Positions 51,145 through 59,363 of a stretch of DNA of 64,000 nucleotides are shown here, piece after piece. Origin of the DNA: Merdimmobilis hominis. Its GTDB lineage: Bacteria > Bacillota > Clostridia > Oscillospirales > Ruminococcaceae. The notes under the pieces were generated by a model. It was not told where the DNA came from. It saw nothing but the letters and a program-made list of their open reading frames with translations, and made no database searches. Positions within the stretch are counted from its first letter, which is position 1. Each line of letters opens with the position of its first letter. Where the stretch lies: the NCBI RefSeq assembly GCF_016901855.1, contig NZ_JACJKY010000014.1:1-64000 (forward strand), written 5' to 3'. Made by a program: the position numbers and the translations under genes.

Positions 51145-51166
51145 TTACCGTTAATCTTACCGTTAA
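51145..51166. repeat. Two direct copies of TTACCGTTAA at 12-bp period
   Basis: Copies at 51145-51154 and 51157-51166, in the 138-bp gap between the divergent zinc-ribbon and excisionase-like genes. A 12-bp period puts both near the same face of the helix; they may be operator half-sites. Confidence 0.6.
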
Positions 51167-51265
51167 AAACGCAAATTACAATCAAAATCTTACTGATAGA
51201 ATAAAGATTTCCGTTCCTATTATATGCGACAATATAGATGAACACAAGAGAAAGGAGCAAAATTG

Positions 51266-51445
51266 ATGAAAAAACATTCTTGTAAGGCGGTATTCAACCT
51301 AAAAGAGGCGGCATCTTACCTCGGAATCAGCGTTCCCACCCTAGTGCGCCTGCTGAAGAGCGGAGAGATTCCCTGCCGCCGGGGAGGACAGCGGTGGCTG
51401 ATCGCACAATCTGTCCTGGATGATTGGCTGAAGCAGAAAAGCTGA
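51266..51445 (+). CDS. Excisionase-family helix-turn-helix protein
   Basis: A 59-residue protein from ATG 51266 (AAAGGAG upstream; a TTG three bases earlier is less likely). FNLKEAASYLGISVPTLVRL then GEIPCRRGGQRWLI is the MerR-like winged-helix of excisionase/HTH_17 proteins. It may control direction of recombination or transcription of the replication-recombination genes that follow; the next gene begins 16 bp after its stop. Confidence 0.88.
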   Translation: MKKHSCKAVFNLKEAASYLGISVPTLVRLLKSGEIPCRRGGQRWLIAQSVLDDWLKQKS

Positions 51446-51461
51446 GAAGGGAGTGAACACT

Positions 51462-53717
51462 ATGGCCCAAACAATACCGATTACCGTGTACACGGCAGAC
51501 TGCACCGGAAACGCATCCAACTGTCTGTACCCCAACAAAATTGAAATCGCCGACGAAGCATCCGCGAAGTTAGCGTTTGCCAAGGACCTGGTCTGTGCTC
51601 GGTACAGGAACAATTACCGGAGTATCGACAATTTTGAACTGTCCAATGCCCTGCCCGGGGACTGCGACAATGAGCACTCCGATGATCCCCAGGATTGGGT
51701 CACCGCGGAGGATGTCGCTGACCTTTTTACCGATGTTCCCCATGTGATCCACTACAGCCGCCACCACATGAAACAGAAAGGGAACAAAGGCCCTCGTCCA
51801 CGGTTTCATGTTGTATTACTCATACAACCGGAACAGGACGCGGAGCGGTATACGACTCTCAAGCAGCGTCTTCAAGCGGCATTCCCTTTTTTTGATGCTA
51901 ACGCCATGGACGCCGCCCGGTTCCTGTTCGGCACGGGGGATCCTCAGGTACTCTATCATCCCGGCACCGTCACCCTGAATGACTTTTTGGATGAGATGGA
52001 CGGCGAACAATCATTTGCCGACCTAGAATATTCCATTCCGGAGGGAAGTCGCAACAGCACCATGTCCCGGATCGGAGCCAGGATCATCAAACGGTACGGC
52101 GATACTGCGGAGGCAAAGAATCTGTTTTTCCAAGCGGCCCAGCAATGCTCCCCACCTCTGGAGGATCGGGAGTTGGAAAGTATCTGGGCAGGAAAACAAC
52201 GGCTCTATTCCAAAATCTGCAACCAGCCTGGATACATCCCGCCGGATGCTTACAACAGTACCGGTCCCATAGTCTGGGACACGCCCATCCCATTTGACGA
52301 ATATGCCCTCCCCACATTTCCCGTGGACGCATTACCGGAAGTCATTCGCCGCTATGTGCTGGCGGTGGCAGAGTCCACCCAGACCTCCGTGGATATGGCT
52401 GCGGTAGAGGTTTTGGGCGTTGTGTCTCTGTGCAGCCAAGGAAAATACTTCATCCGGGGCAATGCGGACTGGACAGAACCCCTCAACACCTACACGGTCG
52501 TCATCCTCCCGCCTGCGGAGCGAAAATCCTCGGTGCTGTCCATGATGATCCACCCGGTGGAAGTATATGAAAAATTGGAAAACGAACGGCGCAGTCCGGA
52601 AATCGTCCAAAGCCAAATGGAACTGAGCAAGTTGGAAAAGGAGAAGCGCAGTTTGGTGGAGCGGGCATCCAAGGGCAAAGCAACCGAGGAAGATATCAAA
52701 AGCAAGGCCAAAGAAATAGCCGAATACGAACCGGTGAAACCTCTCCGACTCTTCGTGGACGATGTGACCTCTGAAAAGCTGACTTCCGTTCTGGCCGAGA
52801 ACAACGGTTGTGCGGCGGTGGTTTCCGCAGAGGGCGGTATCTTCGATATCATCAGCGGCCTGTACAGCCGCAATGTAAATATCGATGTATTCCTCAAAGG
52901 TCACAGCGGTGATACCATCCGAGTTGACCGCATCGGCAGAGCCAGCGAAAGCATCATCCACCCGGCATTGACCATGGTGCTGGCAGTGCAGCCGGAAGTG
53001 CTGAACGGGCTGATGAGCAACAACACCTTCCGTGGTCGTGGTCTGACTGCCCGGTTCCTTTACTCCATGCCGAAATCCACCGTCGGCAACCGTTCTTTCT
53101 CCACGAAACCAATCCCGGAAGGTGTCAGAGTCAGGTATCGGGACCTGATTGAGGCCATTCTTTCCAGTGACAACGAGCAGCAGCCAATCAGCCTGGACGA
53201 TGGAGCCGAGGAAGTGCTGGAAACCTTGTTCAACGAGGTGGAAGGTCGGCTGAAAGGTGACTTGGCAGAGATCCCCGACTGGGCGGGTAAGTTCGTGGGT
53301 TCCGTCCTGCGTATCAGCGGCATTCTGCACGTCATGAAATATCCCAAGGACTCCATGTTCGACTTCGTCGACAAAGTAACCATGGAGAGCGCCGTTACCA
53401 TCGGCAGATACTTTCTGGAACACGCCAAAGCCGCATATTCCCTCATGGGCGCCGATGTCGTAAACAAGAATGCCCAGTATCTGCTCTCTGCCATCAAACG
53501 GGAGCGGCTTACGGAGTTCTCCCGCCGGGATGCCATGCGGCGTTGCCGACGGTTCAAGACCGCCGAAAGTCTGCAGCCCGTGCTGAATCGCCTGTGCGAA
53601 TATGGCTATATCGCACTCAAACCTACGGAAGGCATCCAGACCTTGGGGAGGAAGCCCTCGGAGGTCTACCTGACCAATCCCGCCGTGCTGGAGGATACCC
53701 CGGGGGTAGGGGGATAA
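51462..53717 (+). CDS. Prim-Pol-like plus DUF3987 replication protein
   Basis: A 751-residue protein from ATG 51462 (8 nt after AAGGGAG; the GTG at 51453 is too close). The N-terminal 200 residues look like an archaeo-eukaryotic primase domain: GDCDNEHSDDPQDW (acidic pair), RPRFHVVLLIQ (motif II His) and NAMDAARFLFG (motif III Asp). A PriCT-like helical part follows (about 200-265), then the DUF3987 domain with VVILPPAERKSSVLSMM as the P-loop-like segment. It is likely an initiator primase-helicase of the mobile element, allowing replication after excision. The assignment of Prim-Pol is by motif only. Confidence 0.7.
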   Translation: MAQTIPITVYTADCTGNASNCLYPNKIEIADEASAKLAFAKDLVCARYRNNYRSIDNFELSNALPGDCDNEHSDDPQDWVTAEDVADLFTDVPHVIHYSRHHMKQKGNKGPRPRFHVVLLIQPEQDAERYTTLKQRLQAAFPFFDANAMDAARFLFGTGDPQVLYHPGTVTLNDFLDEMDGEQSFADLEYSIPEGSRNSTMSRIGARIIKRYGDTAEAKNLFFQAAQQCSPPLEDRELESIWAGKQRLYSKICNQPGYIPPDAYNSTGPIVWDTPIPFDEYALPTFPVDALPEVIRRYVLAVAESTQTSVDMAAVEVLGVVSLCSQGKYFIRGNADWTEPLNTYTVVILPPAERKSSVLSMMIHPVEVYEKLENERRSPEIVQSQMELSKLEKEKRSLVERASKGKATEEDIKSKAKEIAEYEPVKPLRLFVDDVTSEKLTSVLAENNGCAAVVSAEGGIFDIISGLYSRNVNIDVFLKGHSGDTIRVDRIGRASESIIHPALTMVLAVQPEVLNGLMSNNTFRGRGLTARFLYSMPKSTVGNRSFSTKPIPEGVRVRYRDLIEAILSSDNEQQPISLDDGAEEVLETLFNEVEGRLKGDLAEIPDWAGKFVGSVLRISGILHVMKYPKDSMFDFVDKVTMESAVTIGRYFLEHAKAAYSLMGADVVNKNAQYLLSAIKRERLTEFSRRDAMRRCRRFKTAESLQPVLNRLCEYGYIALKPTEGIQTLGRKPSEVYLTNPAVLEDTPGVGG

Positions 53718-53821
53718 AAATCTCTGTCGCTTTTCATAGCGGACAACGGCCTGGGGCTTCACGCACAAAAACCGCAAATTCAAAGGGGTAATTACCCAAA
53801 AGTAAATCAGGAGGTTTTACC

Positions 53822-54241
53822 ATGACCAAATATCAAATTGAAGTGCTGAACACGATGCGTAGCCGGGGAAAGTCCCCTTCTGCTATCGCCGCCGTACTGC
53901 AAATCTCTGTCAATACCGTCCGTTCCTATATGCGCCGCCACCCTCCGGAAGATGTCCTTCAGGTAGAGTGCCTTTGGTGCGGAAAACCCATCGTGCAGGT
54001 AAAGGGCAGAAAAGCCAAACGGTTCTGCTCCGACAAGTGCCGGAATACTTGGTGGAACGCCCACCCGGAAAAGGTACAACGTAAAGCCTATTATCGTCTG
54101 ACCTGCGAATACTGCGGAAAGGAGTTTATCAGCTATGGCAACCGGAACCGAAAATACTGCTCCCGTGCCTGCTATGCCGATGCAAGAAGATCTCATCCTG
54201 TACCGGATCCTGTCGGCAATGCTGGAATACCTCTGCTGTGA
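53822..54241 (+). CDS. HTH plus double zinc-ribbon protein
   Basis: A 139-residue protein with GGAGG upstream of ATG 53822. The N-terminus is a sigma-region-4-like helix-turn-helix: GKSPSAIAAVLQISVNTVRS. Two zinc ribbons follow: CLWCGKPIVQVKGRKAKRFC and CEYCGKEFISYGNRNRKYCS. It probably binds DNA and regulates the recombinase genes that follow. The second ribbon is close to that in the protein at 50240-51127. Confidence 0.8.
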   Translation: MTKYQIEVLNTMRSRGKSPSAIAAVLQISVNTVRSYMRRHPPEDVLQVECLWCGKPIVQVKGRKAKRFCSDKCRNTWWNAHPEKVQRKAYYRLTCEYCGKEFISYGNRNRKYCSRACYADARRSHPVPDPVGNAGIPLL

Positions 54242-54329
54242 GGGAGAACTGGATGAACAGACCCGTGACCGTGCCAAAAGGGTTCTTGCCGTGAAAATCG
54301 GCATGACCCAGGACAGCATCTTTCTTTGA
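54135..54329 (+). CDS. Small protein overlapping the zinc-ribbon gene, upstream of the recombinases
   Basis: A 64-residue frame starting at ATG 54135 with AAAGGAG at 54117-54123; it overlaps the 3' part of the previous gene by 107 bp in another frame. Sequence EDLILYRILSAMLEYLCCEG then ELDEQTRDRAKRVLAVKIGM is helical and resembles a SHOCT-like small domain. The ribosome site and the protein-like composition after the overlap support it as real. The function is unknown. Confidence 0.6.
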   Translation: MATGTENTAPVPAMPMQEDLILYRILSAMLEYLCCEGELDEQTRDRAKRVLAVKIGMTQDSIFL

Positions 54330-54411
54330 GATACAGCCGATATAGACTTGCTATTTTCTCTGAAACGAGCAATATATGTTACCGACGATACTTGATACAA
54401 AGGAGGACACT

Positions 54412-55689
54412 ATGCCAAGAACCGTAACGCAAATTCAGTTTCCGACACCCATGCCAAAAGCCCGTCGGGTGGCGGCATATGCCAGAGTGTCCAGTGATAA
54501 GGACACCATGCTGCACTCCCTGGCGGCTCAGGTGGACTACTACAGCACCTACATCCGCCACCACCCGGGCTGGGCGTATGTGGGTGTGTACGCCGACGAA
54601 GCCAAGACCGGTACCAGGGACAGCCGTGAGAACTTCCAACGGATGCTCGCCGACTGCCGGGCAGGCGAAATAGACCACATCATCACCAAGTCCGTTTCCC
54701 GCTTTTCCCGCAACACCGTGACTCTTCTGGAAACCATCCGGGAACTGAAAGGCCTGGGCATCAGCGTATATTTTGAAGAACAATCCATCGATACCTCCAC
54801 CGCCGACGGAAAACTGATGCTCTCCATCCTGGCAAGCTATGCCCAGGAAGAAAGCCTCTCCGCCAGTGAAAATCAAAAGTGGCGAGTCAGGCGCAACTTT
54901 GAGCAGGGCATTCCATGGCGCTTCTTCATGCTGGGGTACCGTGGAGAGAACGGCAGGCTGGTGGTGGTCCCGGAAGAAGCGGATATTGTCAGAGGAATCT
55001 TTCGGGACTATCTGGATGGAAAAGGAACTGCCGCCATTGTCAAGCGACTCAACGAGGAAGGGTATGCCACCCAAAGTGGCTGCGTCTTTCACAAGAGTGC
55101 CGTGGACAGAATCCTGCGCAACTACGCCTATACCGGAAATCTCCTTCTCCAGACCAAATTTCGTGAGAACCATCTGACCAAAATCACCCGGAAGAATCGG
55201 GGAGAACTGCCCCAATATCATGCAGCGAATACCCACGAAGCCATTATCCCGCCGGAAACCTTTCAGGCTGTTCAGGATGAGATCCAGCGGAGAAAGGAGA
55301 AATATGCACCCGCTAAACCACGGAAAGTCTCCCTGTTTAGCGGCCTTATCACCTGCGCCATCTGCGGCAAACATTACCGCCGCAAAACCACCGGCACGGG
55401 ACCGGTCTGGATCTGTTCCACCTACAATTCTTACGGGAAAGCCCACTGCCCCTCCAAAGCCGTCCCAGAGGAAAAGCTAATGCAAACCGCCGCTCAGGTG
55501 GGGCCTGTGAGCGAAATCACGGCGATTACTGCCCGAAACGGCAACCTGTTGGAGTTTACTCTCAAGGACGGGACAAAAGCCGTAAAACGCTGGCAGGACC
55601 GCTCCCGTGCGGAGAGTTGGACAGAGGAGATGCGCCGGGTCGCTGGCGAAAAGACACGAGAGAGGAAGAAAGACCATGCCGAAAGCTAA
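54412..55689 (+). CDS. Large serine recombinase 1
   Basis: A 425-residue protein from ATG 54412 with AAAGGAGG upstream. The resolvase catalytic domain (about 15-155) has AAYARVSSDKDTM with the nucleophile Ser and SVSRFSRNTVTLLETIREL. A recombinase domain (about 165-280) has GTAAIVKRLNEEGYAT, followed by a zinc ribbon with CAICGKHYRRK and CSTYNSYGKAHC. The C-terminal coiled-coil is short compared with phage integrases. It overlaps the second recombinase by 14 bp, suggesting co-translation. Confidence 0.93.
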   Translation: MPRTVTQIQFPTPMPKARRVAAYARVSSDKDTMLHSLAAQVDYYSTYIRHHPGWAYVGVYADEAKTGTRDSRENFQRMLADCRAGEIDHIITKSVSRFSRNTVTLLETIRELKGLGISVYFEEQSIDTSTADGKLMLSILASYAQEESLSASENQKWRVRRNFEQGIPWRFFMLGYRGENGRLVVVPEEADIVRGIFRDYLDGKGTAAIVKRLNEEGYATQSGCVFHKSAVDRILRNYAYTGNLLLQTKFRENHLTKITRKNRGELPQYHAANTHEAIIPPETFQAVQDEIQRRKEKYAPAKPRKVSLFSGLITCAICGKHYRRKTTGTGPVWICSTYNSYGKAHCPSKAVPEEKLMQTAAQVGPVSEITAITARNGNLLEFTLKDGTKAVKRWQDRSRAESWTEEMRRVAGEKTRERKKDHAES

Positions 55690-57265
55690 AAATGTCACTG
55701 TCATACCCGCTACAATCAATCTCCACACCAAAATGCCCGCCAAAGAGCGGGTGCGCCGCAGGGTGGCGGCCTACGCCCGGGTCTCCACGGACAGTGAGGA
55801 ACAGCTCACCTCCTACGAAGCTCAGGTGGACTACTATACACGATTTATCCAGGACAATCCGGATTGGGATTTCGTTGGGGTCTACACCGACGAAGGGATT
55901 AGTGCCGTTAACACCAAGCGCCGGGAGGGCTTTAACCGCATGATCCGGGATGCACTGGCGGGGAAAATCGACCTGATTGTCACCAAGAGCGTCAGCCGTT
56001 TTGCACGAAACACCGTGGACAGCCTGACTACCATCCGCAATCTGAAAGAAGTGGGGTGTGAATGTTTCTTCCAGAAAGAAAATATCATGACTTTTGACTC
56101 CAAAGGTGAACTGCTTATCACCATTATGTCCAGTCTCGCTCAGGAGGAAAGCCGAAGCATTTCCGAAAATGTCACATGGGGTCAGCGAAAGCGGTTCTCC
56201 GACGGCAAGGTCAGCATTCCCTATGGTCAATTTTTGGGCTATCGCAAGGGGTCGGACGGACTTCCGGAGATCGTCCCCGAAGAAGCGGAGATTATCAAAC
56301 GCATCTACCGGGAGTTCCTCGCGGGGAAATCTACCAACGCCATCGCCGCCGCACTGACAAACGACGGCGTCCCAACGCCGGGTAAAAAGACTGTCTGGCA
56401 GAGAGCAACCGTGGAAAGCATTCTGCGCAATGAAAAGTATAAAGGCTCCGCGCTGCTCCAAAAGTCCTTCACCGTGGACTTTCTCACGAAGAAGACCAAA
56501 ATCAACGAGGGAGAGATTCCGCAGTACTATGTGGAGGACAGTCATCCTGCCATTATAGAGCCTTGGGCATGGGCACAGGTTCAGAACGAACTGGAGCGGC
56601 GCAAAAACAGCCGGAAACGGCATCGCCAGACAAGCCCGTTCTCCGGGAAGATCATCTGCGGCGACTGCGGAGATATTTTTGGTTCCAAAACCTGGCACTC
56701 CACCGATCGCTACCGCCGTGTCATCTGGCAATGCAACGGCAAATTCAAAGGAGATCACAAGTGCGAAACGCCTCATCTGACCGAGGAGCGCCTGAAAGAA
56801 CTGTTTCTGATGTCACTGGGCGAATACCTTTCCGATCGGGACGGTGCCATCGAGCGGCTCCGCTACGCCAAAAAGGTACTTACGGACACCGATTTCATTG
56901 ATGCGGATATTGCTAATCTGGAAGAGGAATTAAACGCTGTCGCCGCAATGCTGCGGGTGTGTATTGAACAGAATGCTGCCAACACCGTCACGGAAGAAAG
57001 CTACCGATCCGCCCATGATGACCTGTGCAGCCGCTACAAGGAGATCCAAACCAAACTGGCCACCCTGCAAAAACAACGCGACAAAATGAACGCGGACGCC
57101 ATCACCATCGTCGGCATGATGTTCGAGTTGGGTGAATTGGACGACCTGCCCCTTACTTTCGATGAAAAACTCTGGCAGGGCACCGTCGACCATGTCACCA
57201 TCTACGCTGACGAGCGGGTGGTATTCCGGTTCAAGGATGGAAAGGAAGTCAAAACGAGACTATGA
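55676..57265 (+). CDS. Large serine recombinase 2
   Basis: A 529-residue protein from ATG 55676. Catalytic domain (about 20-170) has AAYARVSTDSEEQLTSY with the nucleophile Ser and KSVSRFARNTVDSLTTIRN. The recombinase domain has STNAIAAALTNDGVPTPG. The zinc ribbon is CGDCGDIFGSKTWHSTDRYR, with later CETPHLTE, and a coiled-coil (about 400-475) precedes a beta C-terminus. It has its own complete catalytic centre, so the two recombinases are both potentially active, like the CcrA/CcrB pairs of SCC elements. A terminator follows. Confidence 0.93.
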   Translation: MPKAKNVTVIPATINLHTKMPAKERVRRRVAAYARVSTDSEEQLTSYEAQVDYYTRFIQDNPDWDFVGVYTDEGISAVNTKRREGFNRMIRDALAGKIDLIVTKSVSRFARNTVDSLTTIRNLKEVGCECFFQKENIMTFDSKGELLITIMSSLAQEESRSISENVTWGQRKRFSDGKVSIPYGQFLGYRKGSDGLPEIVPEEAEIIKRIYREFLAGKSTNAIAAALTNDGVPTPGKKTVWQRATVESILRNEKYKGSALLQKSFTVDFLTKKTKINEGEIPQYYVEDSHPAIIEPWAWAQVQNELERRKNSRKRHRQTSPFSGKIICGDCGDIFGSKTWHSTDRYRRVIWQCNGKFKGDHKCETPHLTEERLKELFLMSLGEYLSDRDGAIERLRYAKKVLTDTDFIDADIANLEEELNAVAAMLRVCIEQNAANTVTEESYRSAHDDLCSRYKEIQTKLATLQKQRDKMNADAITIVGMMFELGELDDLPLTFDEKLWQGTVDHVTIYADERVVFRFKDGKEVKTRL

Positions 57266-57278
57266 GACAAAACAAAAG

Positions 57279-57324
57279 CAGACCCAGGTGGCAGGTATGA
57301 TTCTGTCGACCTGGGTCTGTTTTT
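57279..57324 (+). terminator. Terminator of the recombinase operon
   Basis: An 11-bp perfect stem (CAGACCCAGGT at 57279-57289 with 57309-57319) followed by TTTTT. Confidence 0.85.
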
Positions 57325-57362
57325 CTGTTTGTCCTTGTTAGATGTGAAAGGCTCTGTGAGTT

Positions 57363-57680
57363 TCAGTCCTGAACAGTTTCTTCCATTAACTCCAGCATCA
57401 GCTGCGCTCCCAATTGGAGTCCGGCAAAGAAAGCAATCCGCTCATGCTCGGCACAGAGAGAACCTACCAGGAAAAACACTCGGTTGTTCTCCCGGAAGGA
57501 CAGTTCTTCAAGGCGGTCATTCAATTCACGGCTGATTTCCTTGGTTTTCTCATTGCCCATGTAGTGGCTTTCACTGTAGTGCCAGTACAAAGAATCCATT
57601 GCAGGATGATCCCACTCCCCATCAAAGAGGATTGGGTTGGCCTCGACATATTGCCGCAGCCGTTTTATATAGTCGTCCAT
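57363..57680 (-). CDS. Small element-borne protein (DUF6809-like)
   Basis: A 105-residue protein from ATG 57680 with AAGGAGGG upstream; a TTG at 57698 lies before that site. It is acidic and helical: MDDYIKRLRQYVEANPILFD, YWHYSESHYMGNEKTKEISR, and FFAGLQLGAQLMLELME near the end. Proteins of this length and pattern are common beside serine recombinases in clostridial elements; I recall DUF6809 but cannot confirm. The function is unknown. Confidence 0.7.
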   Translation of the reverse strand: MDDYIKRLRQYVEANPILFDGEWDHPAMDSLYWHYSESHYMGNEKTKEISRELNDRLEELSFRENNRVFFLVGSLCAEHERIAFFAGLQLGAQLMLELMEETVQD

Positions 57681-57763
57681 TTCATTACCCTCCTTCAAAG
57701 GTGTGTGTCATGTTAACTCTAGAGGCGGCAAATTACAAGTAGGTGTTCTGCCCGAAGATTTGC

Positions 57764-57795
57764 TGTCCTTTTTGTCCCTTTTGTCCCGGGGGTAC
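57764..57795 (-). repeat. Right 32-bp inverted repeat, putative attR
   Basis: Reverse complement of this 32-mer matches 40439-40470 at 27 of 32 positions. It lies about 500 bp after the second recombinase, the expected place for an att site. Confidence 0.55.
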
Positions 57796-57805
57796 AAGAA
57801 GAAAA

Positions 57806-57848
57806 CCGTCCACAGCGGGCAGTGCTCCCGGCCATGGACGGCTTTTTT
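57806..57848 (+). terminator. Terminator-like hairpin right of the element
   Basis: CCGTCCA (57806-57812) pairs with TGGACGG (57835-57841), with an inner CGGG/CCCG stem, followed by six T residues. The remaining 57850-58026 holds no feature that I can support. Confidence 0.7.
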
Positions 57849-58026
57849 ATATAGAGAATAATAATTTATCGTTTCTATCTTTCAACGATTGTTATTTTAC
57901 TTAGTGCTGTTGTTTCCGGGCAGGGAAGTATAGGATGCTGACCTATCCTTGGCACAGAGCCGAAATTATGCGGAATACTCCGGATTTCACCTCAAAATCA
58001 GCCCAAAACGCATATAAACAAAAAAT

Positions 58027-58057
58027 TACCGTTGCTGATATTGTATCAACAACGGTA
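58027..58057 (-). terminator. Terminator of the tRNA gene
   Basis: A 13-bp near-perfect stem with a 3-nt loop (ACCGTTGCTGATA with TATCAACAACGGT), followed on the minus strand by a T-run. Confidence 0.85.
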
Positions 58058-58064
58058 ACTGATT

Positions 58065-58140
<76 letters not shown>

Positions 58141-58160
58141 ATATTCTTGACTGCCTAATT

Positions 58161-58189
58161 ATAATATCATACTTCCGATGGATTGTCAA
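58161..58189 (-). promoter_or_regulatory. Promoter of the initiator tRNA
   Basis: On the minus strand TTGACA (58184-58189), a 17-nt spacer and TATTAT (58161-58166), about 20 nt before the tRNA 5' end. Confidence 0.75.
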
Positions 58190-58265
58190 CAGTTTTTTTG
58201 ATTTTTTATTTTCGCATAAATAGTTCGATGACGGACATACTTCTTGTTAGAAAGGAGGAATCCTC

Positions 58266-59219
58266 ATGAAGAAAAATATGATGCTGGCTGCAGTAGGCAT
58301 GTGTGTCGCTGCATCACTTCTGTTTTCGGGATGTACCAAGAATAAACAGGAAGAAACCACTTCCAAAGCAGAGTCTGATCTGTCATCGCTCATGTCAGAA
58401 GGGGAGTCGATGGTATCCGAGTTTACTTCTGATTTGAATTCAAACCTGATGCCGGAATCCTCTGATTCATCCGATGAAACCGCACCGACGAACGCACCGC
58501 TCGACGCCGGTGCGTTCGATTTTTCGGATATCGCATCGCTTGATAACACGCTGCACGGCTGGGGACAGGGCAAAGAGGTCAATGATCAAAACCGTCCCGT
58601 TTCCTGCGAGCAGTATGAGGAAAAATACCGAAAATATGATGCATCATTTATTATGCCCGCAACGGAGCAGGCAATTTATCTCACATTTGACCAGGGATAT
58701 GAAAACGGATATACAACAAAAATTCTCGACACATTAAAGGAAAAGCAGTGCACAGCTGTATTCTTTGTGACGATGCACTATGCAAAATCAAATCCCGATT
58801 TGATCAAACGAATGATTGAGGAAGGACATGTGATCGGCAACCACACCGCAAGCCACCAATCGATGCCGACGATTTCCGTGGAGGACGCCGCAAACGATAT
58901 CATCGAACTGCATAATTATATCCTTGAAACGTATGGATATGAAATGACGCTGTTCCGTCCGCCGAAGGGTGAGTGGTCGGAGCGTACGCTGGCACTCACA
59001 CAAAAACTTGGATACCGTACGGTGTTCTGGAGCTTTGCGTATGCAGATTATGATGTCAACAATCAAATGGGCGTGGACAAAGCATTTCCGAAAGTCACAG
59101 AAGCGGCGCACAATGGTGCAATCTATCTTTTGCACAGTGTTTCAAAAGATAACGCAGAGATGCTCGGTGATATAATCGATACACTGCGTCAAAAAAATTA
59201 TGTCATTGCCGCGCTTTAA
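58266..59219 (+). CDS. PdaA-like polysaccharide deacetylase lipoprotein
   Basis: A 317-residue protein. A signal peptide ends in LLFSGC (lipobox, lipidated Cys near 22), then a Ser/Glu-rich linker to about 80. The NodB domain has TFDQGYENGY (motif 1, with Gln where most have Asp, similar to the Asn of B. subtilis PdaA), HTASH (metal-binding HxxxH), RPPKGEWSERTLAL and YLLHSVSKDNAEML. PdaA removes the acetyl group from N-acetylmuramic acid on the way to spore cortex delta-lactam. The substrate here is inferred from the family. GAAAGGAGG precedes the start. Confidence 0.9.
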   Translation: MKKNMMLAAVGMCVAASLLFSGCTKNKQEETTSKAESDLSSLMSEGESMVSEFTSDLNSNLMPESSDSSDETAPTNAPLDAGAFDFSDIASLDNTLHGWGQGKEVNDQNRPVSCEQYEEKYRKYDASFIMPATEQAIYLTFDQGYENGYTTKILDTLKEKQCTAVFFVTMHYAKSNPDLIKRMIEEGHVIGNHTASHQSMPTISVEDAANDIIELHNYILETYGYEMTLFRPPKGEWSERTLALTQKLGYRTVFWSFAYADYDVNNQMGVDKAFPKVTEAAHNGAIYLLHSVSKDNAEMLGDIIDTLRQKNYVIAAL

Positions 59220-59229
59220 TATTCGTCCG

Positions 59230-59263
59230 GCCGCGTTTGCCTTTGGGGCAAAGCGGCTTTTTT
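59230..59263 (+). terminator. Terminator of the deacetylase gene
   Basis: A stem GCCGC/GCGGC with an inner TTTGCC/GGCAAA pairing, followed by six T residues. Between it and the GH130 gene (59264-59520) lies only the promoter below. Confidence 0.75.
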
Positions 59264-59363
59264 CTTGCCGGGAGTTTTTCTTGTGTTTTGTAGATTCCTA
59301 CAATTACCGTTTTGTTCATTTCCGAAAAGTAGACGATTTTTTCAAAAATATGGACAAAACCGA

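Larger units (their letters stand above)
40439..57795. mobile_element. Putative integrated element with dual serine recombinases and a type I R-M operon (about 17.4 kb)
   Basis: The interval is bounded by 32-bp imperfect inverted repeats and contains, from left to right: metalloprotease, hsdR, AlbA_2/RecG-like gene, hsdS, hsdM, HTH regulator (all leftward), a zinc-ribbon gene, then rightward an excisionase-like HTH, a Prim-Pol/DUF3987 protein, a double zinc-ribbon protein, a small protein, two serine recombinases and a leftward small gene. No relaxase, coupling ATPase or phage structural gene is visible, so it would be mobilised by recombinase excision and some other transfer route. The boundaries are inferred. 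Confidence 0.6.

Noticed and set aside
52332-53783. Minus-strand frame of 483 codons opposite the DUF3987 gene
   Set aside because: Shadow of the strong codon bias of the plus-strand gene; no recognisable domains.
36000-58000. CRISPR array or prophage in the accessory region
   Set aside because: No regularly spaced repeats with unique spacers, and no terminase, portal, capsid or tail genes were found on either strand.
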